DNA of 49,449 nucleotides from Hyphomicrobiales bacterium (lineage in GTDB: Bacteria > Pseudomonadota > Alphaproteobacteria > Rhizobiales > Rhizobiaceae): NCBI GenBank assembly GCA_900469625.1, contig UBXV01000049.1, positions 1 through 49,449 of the forward strand. Reading direction: 5' to 3'. Of the stretch, positions 10,181 through 18,837 are shown one piece after another. Under the pieces are notes generated by a model. That model was not told where the DNA came from, made no database searches, and worked only from the letters and a program-made list of their open reading frames with translations. Every line of letters begins with the position of its first letter. Position 1 is the stretch's first letter. The translations under genes and the position numbers were made by a program.

Positions 10181-12448
10181 CTAAACCGGGATGCCGTTCG
10201 CCGCAGCGAAATCGATCAGGATCTGGCGAACCGGCGTCTGGTCGCGCGTGTCGTCGAGGGCGGCGTTCAGGGCCTCGCTGAGCTTGCCGGCGTCGAGGGC
10301 GAGGAGCATCGCCTTGATCGGCCCGACCGCCGTCGGCGACATCGACACCGAGCGATAGCCGAGACCGAGCAGCGCCATGGCGGACAACGGCTTGCTCGCC
10401 ATCTCGCCGCACAGGGTCACGGGCGTCTGGTGGCGCTCTCCACCGCGCACGATGTCGCGCAGGATCCGCAGAAACGGCCGCCCGAGCACATCGAAACGAT
10501 CGGAGACGCGGGCATTGCCGCGGTCGACCGCCATGGCGAACTGGAACAGATCGTTCGAGCCGACGGAAACGAAATCCACTTCGCTCATCAGTTCGTCGAG
10601 TTGCCAAAGCAGCGCCGGCACCTCGAGCATGGCGCCGAACTGCAGCTTGCGCGGCAGCTGTTCGCCGAGCTTCGACTGGCGCTCGATTTCCTTTTGCAGG
10701 AGCTCGCGCGCTTCCTTCAGCTCCGAGACTTCCGTCACCATCGGCAACATCAGCTTCAGCTCGAGGCCGGCCGCCGCACGCAGCATGGCGCGCAGCTGGG
10801 TGCGCAGCAGTCCGGGCCGGTCGAGAGAAAGGCGGATCGCCCGCCAGCCGAGCGCCGGATTTTCCTCTTCTGCGGCACGGAAGTAAGGAACCACCTTGTC
10901 GCCGCCGATATCGAGCGTGCGGAAGGTGACCGGCTTGTTGCCGGTCTGCTTCAGGACGCTGCGGTAGAAGGCTTCCTGCTCTTCCGCCTTCGGCATGGTC
11001 GAGGCGATCATGAACTGCAGCTCGGTGCGGAAAAGGCCGATGCCTTCGGCGCCCGCTTCGTTGAGATGCGGCAGGTCGACCAGAAGGCCGGCATTCATCT
11101 GCAATGTGATGCGCTTGCCGTCCTTGGTCAGCGGCTCGACGTCCTTCAGCGCCCGGAACTGGGCCTGGCGGCGGGCGCGGAAGCGCACTTTTTCCTCATA
11201 GGCGCGCTGCAAGTCGGCCAGAGGGCGCAAGTGCACCTTGGCGTCGTCGCCATCGATGATGACGGCGTCGCGATTTTCGGCAAGCGCGACGACACCCGCT
11301 GCCTGGCCGACGACCGGAATGCCCATGGCACGGGCGACGATGACCACATGGCTGGTGACGGCGCCTTCTTCGAGGACCAGGCCGCGAACGTTTTCGCGCG
11401 GGTAATCGAGAAGTTCGGCGGCACCCATGGCACGGGCGACGACGACCGCATCGGTCGGGAAATCGCTTGCGGAAAGCTTGGCGCCATAGCCCGACAACTG
11501 GCGCAGGAGCCGGTTGGCGAGGTCGTCGAAATCATGCATCCGCTCGCGCAGATACGGATCCGTCAGCCGGATCATACGCGCCTTGGTCTCGCTCTGCACC
11601 CGCTCGACCGCAGCCTCGGCGGTCAGGCCGTTGCGGATCGCCTCTTCGAGTTTCCGCACCCAGCCGCGGTCATGGGCGAACATCCGATAGGTCTCGAGCA
11701 CCGCGCGGTGCTCGCCCTCCATCGACACTTCGCGCCGCGACAGCATGTCGTCGATCGAGATCCGGAGCGATCCCAACGCCTCGGCCAGCCGCTGCAGCTC
11801 CTGGTCCGTATCCTCGTTCAGAAGATTGGTGACGACGATCCTCGGTTCGTGCAGCACGACATAGCCAAGGCCGATGCCTTCGCCGTAGCTGTTGCCGTCG
11901 ATCGAAACCGGGCGGGACAGGTCGAGCTCGAGGCCGGGCTTGGTGATCTTCTTCAGCTCGCCGGTCGCGACCATTTCGGCCAGAACCATGGCGGTGGTTT
12001 CCAGTGCCTCGACCTCGTCTTCCCTATAGTTGCGCTGCGCCTTGTTCTGTACGACCAGAACGCCGAGCGCGCGCCCGGTGCGCAGGATCGGCACGCCGAG
12101 GAACGAGTGATAGATCTCTTCGCCGGTCTCCGGCAGGTAGGTGAAGGCGGGATGCGCCTGGGCGTCGGACAGATTGAGCGGACGCGCGGAGGCGGCAATG
12201 GTGCCGACAAGGCCCTGGCCCATCTTCAACTGCGCCAGGTGGACGGCGGTCTTGTTCAGACCTTCGGTCGCGTAGAGTTCGAGCACCCCGTCGGAACGCA
12301 GCACATAGACCGAACACACTTCCGCGACCATGTTCTGTGCGATCTGGCGCACGATCCGGTCAAGGCGCTCCTGTGGCTCGAGCGGTTCCGCCATCAGTTC
12401 GCGCAACCGCTTGAGGAGAACGCGCGGACCTGCGGAAAGGTCTCTCAT
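10181..12448 (-). CDS. ptsP: Phosphoenolpyruvate-protein phosphotransferase PtsP (EI-Ntr)
   Basis: First enzyme of the nitrogen-related PTS: it autophosphorylates from PEP and passes phosphate to NPr and then EIIA-Ntr, a regulatory relay rather than a sugar transporter. The 755 residues hold an N-terminal GAF sensor domain (about 15-165), which in this family senses the glutamine/2-oxoglutarate balance, then the swivelling phosphohistidine domain with TSH at 365-367 (His367 the likely phosphorylated residue), and the PEP-binding TIM barrel ending with TLCGEMAS. The loop before TSH reads EEGAV rather than the common GGR/GGx. It lies between lysC and prfA. Confidence 0.95.
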   Translation of the reverse strand: MRDLSAGPRVLLKRLRELMAEPLEPQERLDRIVRQIAQNMVAEVCSVYVLRSDGVLELYATEGLNKTAVHLAQLKMGQGLVGTIAASARPLNLSDAQAHPAFTYLPETGEEIYHSFLGVPILRTGRALGVLVVQNKAQRNYREDEVEALETTAMVLAEMVATGELKKITKPGLELDLSRPVSIDGNSYGEGIGLGYVVLHEPRIVVTNLLNEDTDQELQRLAEALGSLRISIDDMLSRREVSMEGEHRAVLETYRMFAHDRGWVRKLEEAIRNGLTAEAAVERVQSETKARMIRLTDPYLRERMHDFDDLANRLLRQLSGYGAKLSASDFPTDAVVVARAMGAAELLDYPRENVRGLVLEEGAVTSHVVIVARAMGIPVVGQAAGVVALAENRDAVIIDGDDAKVHLRPLADLQRAYEEKVRFRARRQAQFRALKDVEPLTKDGKRITLQMNAGLLVDLPHLNEAGAEGIGLFRTELQFMIASTMPKAEEQEAFYRSVLKQTGNKPVTFRTLDIGGDKVVPYFRAAEEENPALGWRAIRLSLDRPGLLRTQLRAMLRAAAGLELKLMLPMVTEVSELKEARELLQKEIERQSKLGEQLPRKLQFGAMLEVPALLWQLDELMSEVDFVSVGSNDLFQFAMAVDRGNARVSDRFDVLGRPFLRILRDIVRGGERHQTPVTLCGEMASKPLSAMALLGLGYRSVSMSPTAVGPIKAMLLALDAGKLSEALNAALDDTRDQTPVRQILIDFAAANGIPV

Positions 12449-12538
12449 CGCGTGGGGTCCCCCGAAAAAGAGTAGACGACGGCGGCGGAAGAATTCGCAG
12501 CCAAAACTGCTGCGAATCCCAAATCAGTCACCTCAGAA

Positions 12539-13813
12539 TTAACTCTTATCGAGACCGTAGGCGGAATGCAAAGTGCGAACGGCCAATTCCGCATAGGGTC
12601 CGTCGATCAGGATGGAGATCTTGATTTCGGAGGTGGTGATCGCCTTGATGTTGATGCCCTTGTCGGCAAGCGCCCGGAAGGCCGAGGCGGCAACGCCGGC
12701 GTGGCTGCGCATGCCGATGCCGATCACCGAGACCTTGACGAGGCCCGCTTCCGACTGGATCACGTCGTAGCCGATCTTGTCCTTGTTGTCGCCGAGCACG
12801 CGCAGCGCCTTGTCGACGTCGCCGGAGGGAACGGTGAAGGTCATGTCGGTCTTCGAACCGTCTTCCGAGATGTTCTGGACGATCATGTCGACATTGATAT
12901 GGGCTTCGGCCAGCGGCCCGAAGATCGCCGCGGAAACGCCCGGCCGGTCGGAAAGACGGCGCAGCGAAATCTGGGCTTCATCCTTGGCATAGGCAATGCC
13001 GGTTACGACTTCCTGTTCCACGATTTCTTCCTCATCACAAATCAGCGTGCCGGGCGGATTGAGAAGGTCACCCATGCCCGGCGCATCGGGATCCTCGAAA
13101 GACGAGCGCACGAAGGTGCGAACCTTGTGCACCATGGCAAGCTCGACCGAGCGCACCTGCAGCACCTTGGCGCCGAGCGATGCCATTTCCAGCATTTCCT
13201 CGAACGCGATCTTCTTCAGACGCCGCGCCTTCGGCTCGATGCGCGGGTCGGTCGTGTAGACGCCATCGACGTCGGTATAGATGTCGCAACGGTCGGCCTT
13301 GACGGCTGCCGCGATCGCGACCGCCGACGTGTCGGAGCCGCCGCGACCGAGCGTCGCCAGGCGGTTGTCCGGGCCAAGACCCTGGAAGCCGGCGACCACG
13401 GCCACCTGGCCCTCGCCCATGCGGCGGATGATCTCGGCGCCCTCGATGTCGAGGATGCGTGCGGCGCCATGGGCGTTGTCGGTGCGGATCGGGATCTGCC
13501 AGCCCTGCCAGGAGCGCGCATTGATGCCCATGGACTGCAGCGCGATCGCCAGAAGCCCAGACGTCACCTGCTCGCCCGAGGCGACGATGGCGTCATATTC
13601 GCGCGCGTCGTAGAACGGCGCGTTGCTGCCGGCGACCTTGGGCATGTTCTGCACCCAGCCGACCAGCTCGTTGGTCTTGCCGGACATGGCGGAAACGACG
13701 ACCGCGACCTCGTGGCCGGCATCGACTTCACGTTTCACATGGCGGGCAACGTTGTGAATGCGGTCCAAATCAGCGACGGAAGTTCCGCCGAATTTCATCA
13801 CGATGCGTGCCAT
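12539..13813 (-). CDS. lysC: Aspartate kinase
   Basis: Catalyses ATP-dependent phosphorylation of L-aspartate, the first step toward lysine, threonine, methionine and diaminopimelate. The 424-residue chain has the amino-acid-kinase fold starting KFGGTSVAD near residue 7, a GRGGSDTSA nucleotide loop in the middle, and two C-terminal ACT domains (from about residue 265) that normally bind lysine or threonine for feedback inhibition. This single-function length is typical of alphaproteobacteria. GAGG lies 6 nt before the ATG. A small hairpin upstream (13869-13885) may be part of its leader. Confidence 0.96.
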   Translation of the reverse strand: MARIVMKFGGTSVADLDRIHNVARHVKREVDAGHEVAVVVSAMSGKTNELVGWVQNMPKVAGSNAPFYDAREYDAIVASGEQVTSGLLAIALQSMGINARSWQGWQIPIRTDNAHGAARILDIEGAEIIRRMGEGQVAVVAGFQGLGPDNRLATLGRGGSDTSAVAIAAAVKADRCDIYTDVDGVYTTDPRIEPKARRLKKIAFEEMLEMASLGAKVLQVRSVELAMVHKVRTFVRSSFEDPDAPGMGDLLNPPGTLICDEEEIVEQEVVTGIAYAKDEAQISLRRLSDRPGVSAAIFGPLAEAHINVDMIVQNISEDGSKTDMTFTVPSGDVDKALRVLGDNKDKIGYDVIQSEAGLVKVSVIGIGMRSHAGVAASAFRALADKGINIKAITTSEIKISILIDGPYAELAVRTLHSAYGLDKS

Positions 13814-14128
13814 TTCGCCTCTACCGGTACCGAATGTTTGCGCGTGAGCGCGTGACAGGAAAACGCCCCCGTCGGCGCCCGACGGTCAAAAAGCTTGGGA
13901 GACTTCTCGGACATCGGCCAATCACCGCTTCGGGGAGCGGAAAGTCGCGGCGTCTCTTAGCGGATCGGGGGGCGAGGCGCAATGGCAAGAAGGCAGGAAT
14001 AAGGCTCGCCGAGCACGTAAGGCCAGCAGCGCCGGATGGTCGATGTTCAATCCGGACGGCCAACATTTGCGACTTGAAATTGCAGCGTCGCCAGCTAGGC
14101 TGCTCGCATCTTCGGAGAGGGTCCGCTG
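13814..14128. other. Divergent intergenic region between lysC and the outer-membrane gene
   Basis: A 7-bp hairpin CCGTCGG-CGC-CCGACGG at 13869-13885 falls in the presumed lysC leader, about 60 nt from its ATG. TTGAAA near 14075, then TAGGCT about 17 nt later, is a weak promoter candidate for the rightward gene. No gene is seen. This is the left edge of the putative accessory block. Confidence 0.35.
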
Positions 14129-14965
14129 ATGCAGCCATCGCTGAGCCATGCCGCCGCGCGACACGCGCGCCGGATCTTCCTTGCAACCGCCGTCCTCCTC
14201 GGCGCAACGGTCGCAGCCGGCGCCGCCGATTTCGACTTGCAGCGCATGGCGCCGGATCGCGACTGGACGGTGATCGTCAGCCCCTATGTCTGGGCAGCCA
14301 GCCTGAAGGGAAGCGCCTCGCTTGCCGGCTTCGATACCGACGTCGACGTCCCCTTCTCCGACACGTTGGAACACCTCGATCTCGCAGCCATGGGCAATAT
14401 CGAGCTGACCAACGGTCAATGGGGCGCCTATTTCGATGGCCAGTATGTGCGCACCAGCCAGGACGAGCAGGTGCAAGCCCATGAGATCGGCCTCGATATC
14501 CGCATGACCTGGCTGGCAGCCGGCGTCTTCTACAAAGCCTACGAGGCCGAGCTTGGCGGCGACACTGTGTTCGGCAAGCCCCGCACCTTTTCGATCGAGC
14601 CGACCGTCGGCCTGCGTTGGACCAAGCTCGAAGCCGACGTTTCGGCCTTCGGCCTCAAGGCGACCAAAAGCGCCAACTGGACGGACCCCTTCGTCGGCGT
14701 TCGCTTCAACGGCGATCTGGATGAGCGCTGGAACCTGGTCGGCGAGGTCGATGTCGGCGGCTTCGACGTCGGCTCCAAGCTGAGCGTCAACGCCCAGGCC
14801 TATCTCGGCTACCGGACCGACATGCTAGGGCATCCGACGATCCTGCGCGGCGGCTATCGCATGCTCTATCAGGATTACGAGAACGACGACTTCACCGGCG
14901 CCAACAAGTTCCGCTGGGATGTCAATGAACACGGGCCGGTGCTCGGCTTCTCGATGCTGTTCTAG
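14129..14965 (+). CDS. Outer-membrane beta-barrel protein, function unknown
   Basis: Predicted outer-membrane protein of 278 residues. It has a Sec signal peptide (Arg-rich start, hydrophobic FLATAVLLGATVAAG, likely cleaved after GAA or AGA near residue 33) and then alternating amphipathic strands with many aromatic residues. It ends in LGFSMLF, whose terminal Phe is the usual Bam-complex signal. I do not recognise a named porin family. GGAGAGG lies 8 nt before the ATG. It is followed after only 26 bp by a secreted amidase, so the two are likely co-transcribed. Confidence 0.7.
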   Translation: MQPSLSHAAARHARRIFLATAVLLGATVAAGAADFDLQRMAPDRDWTVIVSPYVWAASLKGSASLAGFDTDVDVPFSDTLEHLDLAAMGNIELTNGQWGAYFDGQYVRTSQDEQVQAHEIGLDIRMTWLAAGVFYKAYEAELGGDTVFGKPRTFSIEPTVGLRWTKLEADVSAFGLKATKSANWTDPFVGVRFNGDLDERWNLVGEVDVGGFDVGSKLSVNAQAYLGYRTDMLGHPTILRGGYRMLYQDYENDDFTGANKFRWDVNEHGPVLGFSMLF

Positions 14966-14991
14966 AGCGCCATCCGCATAAGGAGTGAAGC

Positions 14992-16065
14992 ATGACCATC
15001 AAGGCCATCCGCACCGCCAAAGCCCTTGCTACCACTGCCCTTGCATCCCTGCTCGCGCTTGCCCAGCCGGCGGAGGCCTGCACCCGCTTCGTCTATCTCG
15101 GCCCCAACGACAACATCATCACCGCGCGGTCGATGGACTGGAAAAGCGATGTCGCGACCAATCTCTGGGTGCTGCCGCGCGGCATCAAGCGCAACGGCCA
15201 GGCAGGCCCCAACTCCTTCGAATGGACGGCGAAATACGGCAGCGTCGTTGCAACGGGATACGACGTTTCAACCACCGACGGCGTCAACGAGGCCGGCCTC
15301 AACGCCAATCTCCTGTGGCTGGTGGAATCCGAATATCCGAAATTCGATCAGTCGAAACCGGGCCTGACGATCGCCGCCTGGGCGCAATACGTGCTCGACA
15401 GTTTCGAAACCGTGGAAGAGGCGGTGGCCGCGCTCGATAAGGAGCCTTTCACCATCGTCACCGACAACGTGCCCGGCGAAAACCGGCTGACGACGCTGCA
15501 CCTCTCGATCTCCGATCGCACCGGTGATAGCGCGATCGTCGAATATATCGGCGGCAAGCAGGTGATCCATCACGACCGCAAGTATCAGGTCATGACCAAT
15601 TCTCCGACCTTCGACCAGCAACTCGCTCTCAACAGCTACTGGAAGCAGATCGGCGGCACCGTCATGTTGCCGGGGACCAACCGCGCCTCCGACCGCTTTG
15701 CGCGTGCATCGTTCTACGTCAACGCCATTCCCAAGGAAGAGGATGCCAACCGAGCCCTTGCCAGCGTCTTCAGCGTGATCCGCAACGTCTCGGTGCCTTA
15801 CGGCCTCAATACGCCAGAGGAGCCGAACATTTCTTCGACCCGCTGGCGCACCGTCGTCGATCACAAGCGAAAGCTCTATTTCTTCGAGTCGGCGCTGACC
15901 CCGAACACCTTCTGGGTCGACCTCAACAAGATCGACTTCTCCGAAACGACCGGCAAGGTGATGAAGCTCGACCTCGGAGACAACCAGGATCACACCTATT
16001 CCGGTGACGCCACCGTCGACTTCAAGCAGGCCGAACCGTTCAAGTTCCTTGGCCTGCAGATGTAG
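14992..16065 (+). CDS. Linear amide C-N hydrolase, choloylglycine hydrolase / penicillin V acylase family (Ntn hydrolase)
   Basis: Periplasmic N-terminal-nucleophile hydrolase acting on linear amide bonds. The signal peptide ends PAEA, and the next residue, Cys30 of CTRFVYL, becomes the catalytic N-terminal nucleophile. The following segments (ARSMDWKSD; GVNEAGLNANLLWL; later NSPTFDQQ) match the family active-site regions. Family members cleave bile salts or penicillin V. Gram-negative relatives, including one from Agrobacterium, have been reported to act on acyl-homoserine lactones, which is plausible here but not visible in the sequence. AAGGAGTG lies upstream of the ATG. It forms an apparent operon with the outer-membrane barrel gene. 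Confidence 0.85.
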   Translation: MTIKAIRTAKALATTALASLLALAQPAEACTRFVYLGPNDNIITARSMDWKSDVATNLWVLPRGIKRNGQAGPNSFEWTAKYGSVVATGYDVSTTDGVNEAGLNANLLWLVESEYPKFDQSKPGLTIAAWAQYVLDSFETVEEAVAALDKEPFTIVTDNVPGENRLTTLHLSISDRTGDSAIVEYIGGKQVIHHDRKYQVMTNSPTFDQQLALNSYWKQIGGTVMLPGTNRASDRFARASFYVNAIPKEEDANRALASVFSVIRNVSVPYGLNTPEEPNISSTRWRTVVDHKRKLYFFESALTPNTFWVDLNKIDFSETTGKVMKLDLGDNQDHTYSGDATVDFKQAEPFKFLGLQM

Positions 16066-16457
16066 CGGCAGACCGTCGGGCTCGACGTGTCCTCTTGAAA
16101 GCGACACGCACCGATGGTAAGTACGCAGCGCAACTCGATTGTGAAAGGAGGGCTGCGTTGTGATGACATTTTTCCGGCACCACCGCCAGCGTGGCCCCGT
16201 CAACGCCCTGCAGATGCGTTTGCAGGGCTGACCGGTACAATCGCTTCGCGTCTTCGCGAACCTTATCCCTGGTCTGCCCCAGTGTGGTGCGGCTGAAAAC
16301 CGTTTTGGTTTGAACGCCCGCGCCGTGTTTCCATACCGAGCTTACGTGGCCCGAAGACTGCGCGATATCGTGCATCGGGTCAGACACTCCGCCCAACCCG
16401 GCACATGCTTGCCGCCCGTGGATGTCAGCCGTCGCTCGCGCAGACCAGAGAACGACC
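16066..16457. other. Intergenic region upstream of the ABC-F gene
   Basis: I see no supported gene. Two inverted repeats stand out: GCCCTGCA-N8-TGCAGGGC (16205-16228) and TTCGCG-TCT-style TTCGCG...CGCGAA (about 16244-16260). Neither is followed by T residues, so terminator function is doubtful; they could form a leader structure for the ABC-F gene. Confidence 0.35.
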
Positions 16458-17990
16458 ATGGCCTTGATCAATATCCGCAACCTCGGCGTCACACTCAGCA
16501 CGTCGCTCTTTTCCAATCTCAATCTTTCGATTGCCGCCGGCGATCGCCTCGGCATCGTCGCCGCCAATGGCCGCGGCAAGTCCACCCTGCTGCGCTCGGT
16601 CGGCGGCAGCTTCGAGCCAACGGCAGGCGAGATCACCCGCTCGCGCGGCCTGACCGTCGGCCATGTCGAACAGAACGTGCCGACAGCGCTTTTGCCGTTG
16701 TCGTTCCACGAGGCGGTCCTGTCGGCGCTGTCGAGCGAGCAGGCCGACAGCGAAAGCTGGCGCGTCGATATCGTGCTCGACGATCTCGCGGTGCCAGACG
16801 CGCTTCGCCAGCGCCCGGTCGCCGAGTTGAGCGGTGGCTGGCAGCGGCTGGCGCTCATTGCCCGCGTCTGGGTGACCGATCCCGATGCCCTGCTTCTGGA
16901 CGAGCCGACCAACCATCTCGACCTTGCCAAGATCGGACGGCTCGAATCCTGGCTGAACGCTCTACCGCGCGATGTGCCAGTGCTGATCGCCAGCCACGAC
17001 CGCGCCTTCCTCGACGCCACCACCAACCGCACTCTGTTCCTGCGCCCTGATCAGTCACCGGTGTTTGCACTGCCCTATTCGCGTGCACGAGATGCGGTCG
17101 ATGAGCTCGATGCATCGGAGGAGCGGCGCTACCAGCGCGACATGAAGGTGGCGCAGCAACTGAGAAGGCAGGCAGCCAAGCTCAACAATATCGGCATCAA
17201 CTCCGGCAGCGATCTCTTGACCGTGAAGACCAAGCAGCTGCGCCAGCGCGCCGACCGATTGGAGGATGCGGCCAAGCCCGCCCACCAGGAGCGTTCGGCC
17301 GGAGCCATCCGGCTCGCCAATCGCGGGACGCATGCCAAAATTCTCGTCACGCTCGACGATGTCCAGGTGGAAACACCCGATGGAATCCCGCTTTTCCGCA
17401 CCGGAAAACGCTGGATCTGCCAGAGTGACCGCATCGTCCTGCTCGGCGAGAACGGCGCCGGCAAGACACGGCTGGTCAATCTCATTCGTGCTGCCATTGA
17501 GGACCCGGCACGCGCGCCCGAAACGTTGAAGGCCACGCCTTCCCTGGTGCTCGGCTATAGCGACCAGGCGCTTGCGGGACTTTCGGACAAGGAAAGCCCG
17601 CTTGCCGCCCTCTCCCGCCGGTTCTCGCTGAGCGACCCCAAAGTGCGTTCGCTGCTCGCCGGCGCCGGCGTCGGCATCGACATGCAGGACAAGCCGGTCG
17701 GCAGGCTGTCGGGCGGCCAGAAGGCGCGGCTGGCGATGCTGGTGCTGCGCCTGCGCGAGCCCAACTTCTACCTGCTCGACGAGCCGACCAACCATCTCGA
17801 CATCGAGGGCCAGGAGGCGCTCGAGGACGAGCTGATGAAGAACGAGGTCAGCTGCCTCCTGGTGTCCCACGACCGCAGTTTCGTGCGCAACGTCGGCGAT
17901 CGTTTCTGGCTGATCGAGAAGCGAAAGCTCGTCGAGGTCGAAGATCCCGAGGATTTCTTCGCGGCAGCCGCGCAGGCAGACCCCGCCTGA
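16458..17990 (+). CDS. ABC-F family ATP-binding cassette protein
   Basis: Soluble twin-ATPase of the ABC-F family, which acts on the ribosome (translation rescue, antibiotic protection or assembly) rather than in transport. The 510 residues contain two complete cassettes without membrane segments. Walker A motifs are AANGRGKS at 35-42 and GENGAGKT in the second half. Each signature LSGGW / LSGGQ is followed by a Walker B LLDEPTNHLD. A charged linker with many Arg and Gln separates the cassettes. The ATG at 16458 starts at the conserved beginning; an upstream in-frame ATG at 16422 would add 12 residues of unlike composition. Which subfamily it belongs to is uncertain. Confidence 0.88.
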   Translation: MALINIRNLGVTLSTSLFSNLNLSIAAGDRLGIVAANGRGKSTLLRSVGGSFEPTAGEITRSRGLTVGHVEQNVPTALLPLSFHEAVLSALSSEQADSESWRVDIVLDDLAVPDALRQRPVAELSGGWQRLALIARVWVTDPDALLLDEPTNHLDLAKIGRLESWLNALPRDVPVLIASHDRAFLDATTNRTLFLRPDQSPVFALPYSRARDAVDELDASEERRYQRDMKVAQQLRRQAAKLNNIGINSGSDLLTVKTKQLRQRADRLEDAAKPAHQERSAGAIRLANRGTHAKILVTLDDVQVETPDGIPLFRTGKRWICQSDRIVLLGENGAGKTRLVNLIRAAIEDPARAPETLKATPSLVLGYSDQALAGLSDKESPLAALSRRFSLSDPKVRSLLAGAGVGIDMQDKPVGRLSGGQKARLAMLVLRLREPNFYLLDEPTNHLDIEGQEALEDELMKNEVSCLLVSHDRSFVRNVGDRFWLIEKRKLVEVEDPEDFFAAAAQADPA

Positions 17991-17998
17991 TCGACCTG

Positions 17999-18051
17999 TG
18001 GCGCGCGGCAATCGTCGCGCGCCACCATTTGACGGCGGCGCCTTCGCCGCC
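17999..18051 (+). terminator. Tandem hairpins after the ABC-F gene
   Basis: Two GC stem-loops follow the stop codon at 17990: TGGCGCGCG / CGCGCGCCA with an 8-nt loop (17999-18024), and GGCGGCG / CGCCGCC with a CCTT loop (18034-18051). Only a short ATTTG follows the first. They likely terminate or attenuate transcription before the molbindin gene, though not as a textbook U-rich terminator. Confidence 0.5.
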
Positions 18052-18083
18052 TAACCTTCCGCTTCCACATGGAGGAAGCCCGC

Positions 18084-18293
18084 ATGAAAATCAGCGCCCG
18101 CAATCGCTTCAAGGGTAAGATCGTCGATGTCGTCAAAGGGGCGACGACCGCGCATGTGCGCATCGATCTCGGTGGCGGCGCCATCGTCACGGCCTCCATC
18201 ACCAATGAGGCTGTCGACGAACTCGGCCTCAAGGTCGGCGGCGACGCCTATGCCGTCATCAAGGCATCCGACGTGATGGTCGCGATCGACTGA
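18084..18293 (+). CDS. Molbindin: TOBE/Mop domain molybdate-binding protein
   Basis: Small cytoplasmic protein of 69 residues made of a single TOBE (Mop) domain: the start MKISARNRFKGKIVDV, then GATTAHVRIDLGGG, SITNEAVDELGL and VIKASDVMVAI follow the Mop repeat pattern. Mop proteins assemble into oligomers that store or buffer molybdate or tungstate, so this is a metal-homeostasis protein. GGAGG 8 nt upstream fixes the ATG at 18084. Its stop codon is only 4 bp from that of the convergent trmO, the last gene of an importer operon with a Mo-box-like site upstream. That placement suggests the two units serve the same metal. Confidence 0.88.
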   Translation: MKISARNRFKGKIVDVVKGATTAHVRIDLGGGAIVTASITNEAVDELGLKVGGDAYAVIKASDVMVAID

Positions 18294-18297
18294 GCGC

Positions 18298-18822
18298 TCA
18301 CGCCTTCTTGCAATAGTGGGCGGTGCCCGTGTCCCCGGTCTCGAAATCGCCCGGCTGCGGCGGCGCGATCGGCTTGAACAGCGTGCGGTCGGGCTTCAGG
18401 TCGAGGAGCGGCGTGCCGTCGAGGCAATCGAGCCCGCGCACCAGCAGCACATTGCCCTGGACGGCTTCCAGCTTGACGATCGACGTCCCGATCGGGTTCG
18501 GCCTAACCGGCGAGCGCAGGGCAAAGGTGCCGTGCGTTTCACCATTGTTGGCCGGGCTCTGCAGCACGAGGTCGCGGCGCGACCGGTCCAGCCAATAGAG
18601 AATTTCCAGCCGTTCGAAGCGCTCGACACCCTTCAGCGCCTCGACCCACGGCGCAAAGATCTCGATCCGGCAGATCGGACCGTCATGGCGTCCCTGGCGC
18701 GGGCAACCAAGCCGTGAGACCCATGGTGTCGAAATGTGACCGATGAAGGTCAGCCCCGCGTCGGTCGCCTCGGGTGGCGTGATCGAGACTTCGTTTTCCC
18801 GGATTTCATTTTCGCGAACCAT
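18298..18822 (-). CDS. trmO: tRNA (N6-threonylcarbamoyladenosine(37)-N6)-methyltransferase TrmO (TsaA/YaeB family)
   Basis: Family that transfers a methyl group from SAM to t6A37 next to the anticodon of certain threonine tRNAs, improving decoding. The 174-residue protein has the TsaA-like beta-barrel core, with conserved GRHDGPICRIEIF, LRSPVRPNPIGTSIVKL and LDLKPD. AAAGGA lies 7 nt upstream of the ATG. It starts 15 bp after the ATPase gene on the same strand, so it is the fourth gene of an importer operon. It could equally be a TsaA-domain protein with a metal-related role, since such genes often sit beside metal transporters. Confidence 0.75.
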   Translation of the reverse strand: MVRENEIRENEVSITPPEATDAGLTFIGHISTPWVSRLGCPRQGRHDGPICRIEIFAPWVEALKGVERFERLEILYWLDRSRRDLVLQSPANNGETHGTFALRSPVRPNPIGTSIVKLEAVQGNVLLVRGLDCLDGTPLLDLKPDRTLFKPIAPPQPGDFETGDTGTAHYCKKA

Positions 18823-18837
18823 GCCGCAGTCCTTTCG

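Noticed and set aside
10103-12475. A 790-codon open frame antisense to ptsP
   Set aside because: Same cause: a GC-rich shadow of a real gene; the His/Gln/Asp/Arg-rich translation has no domain.
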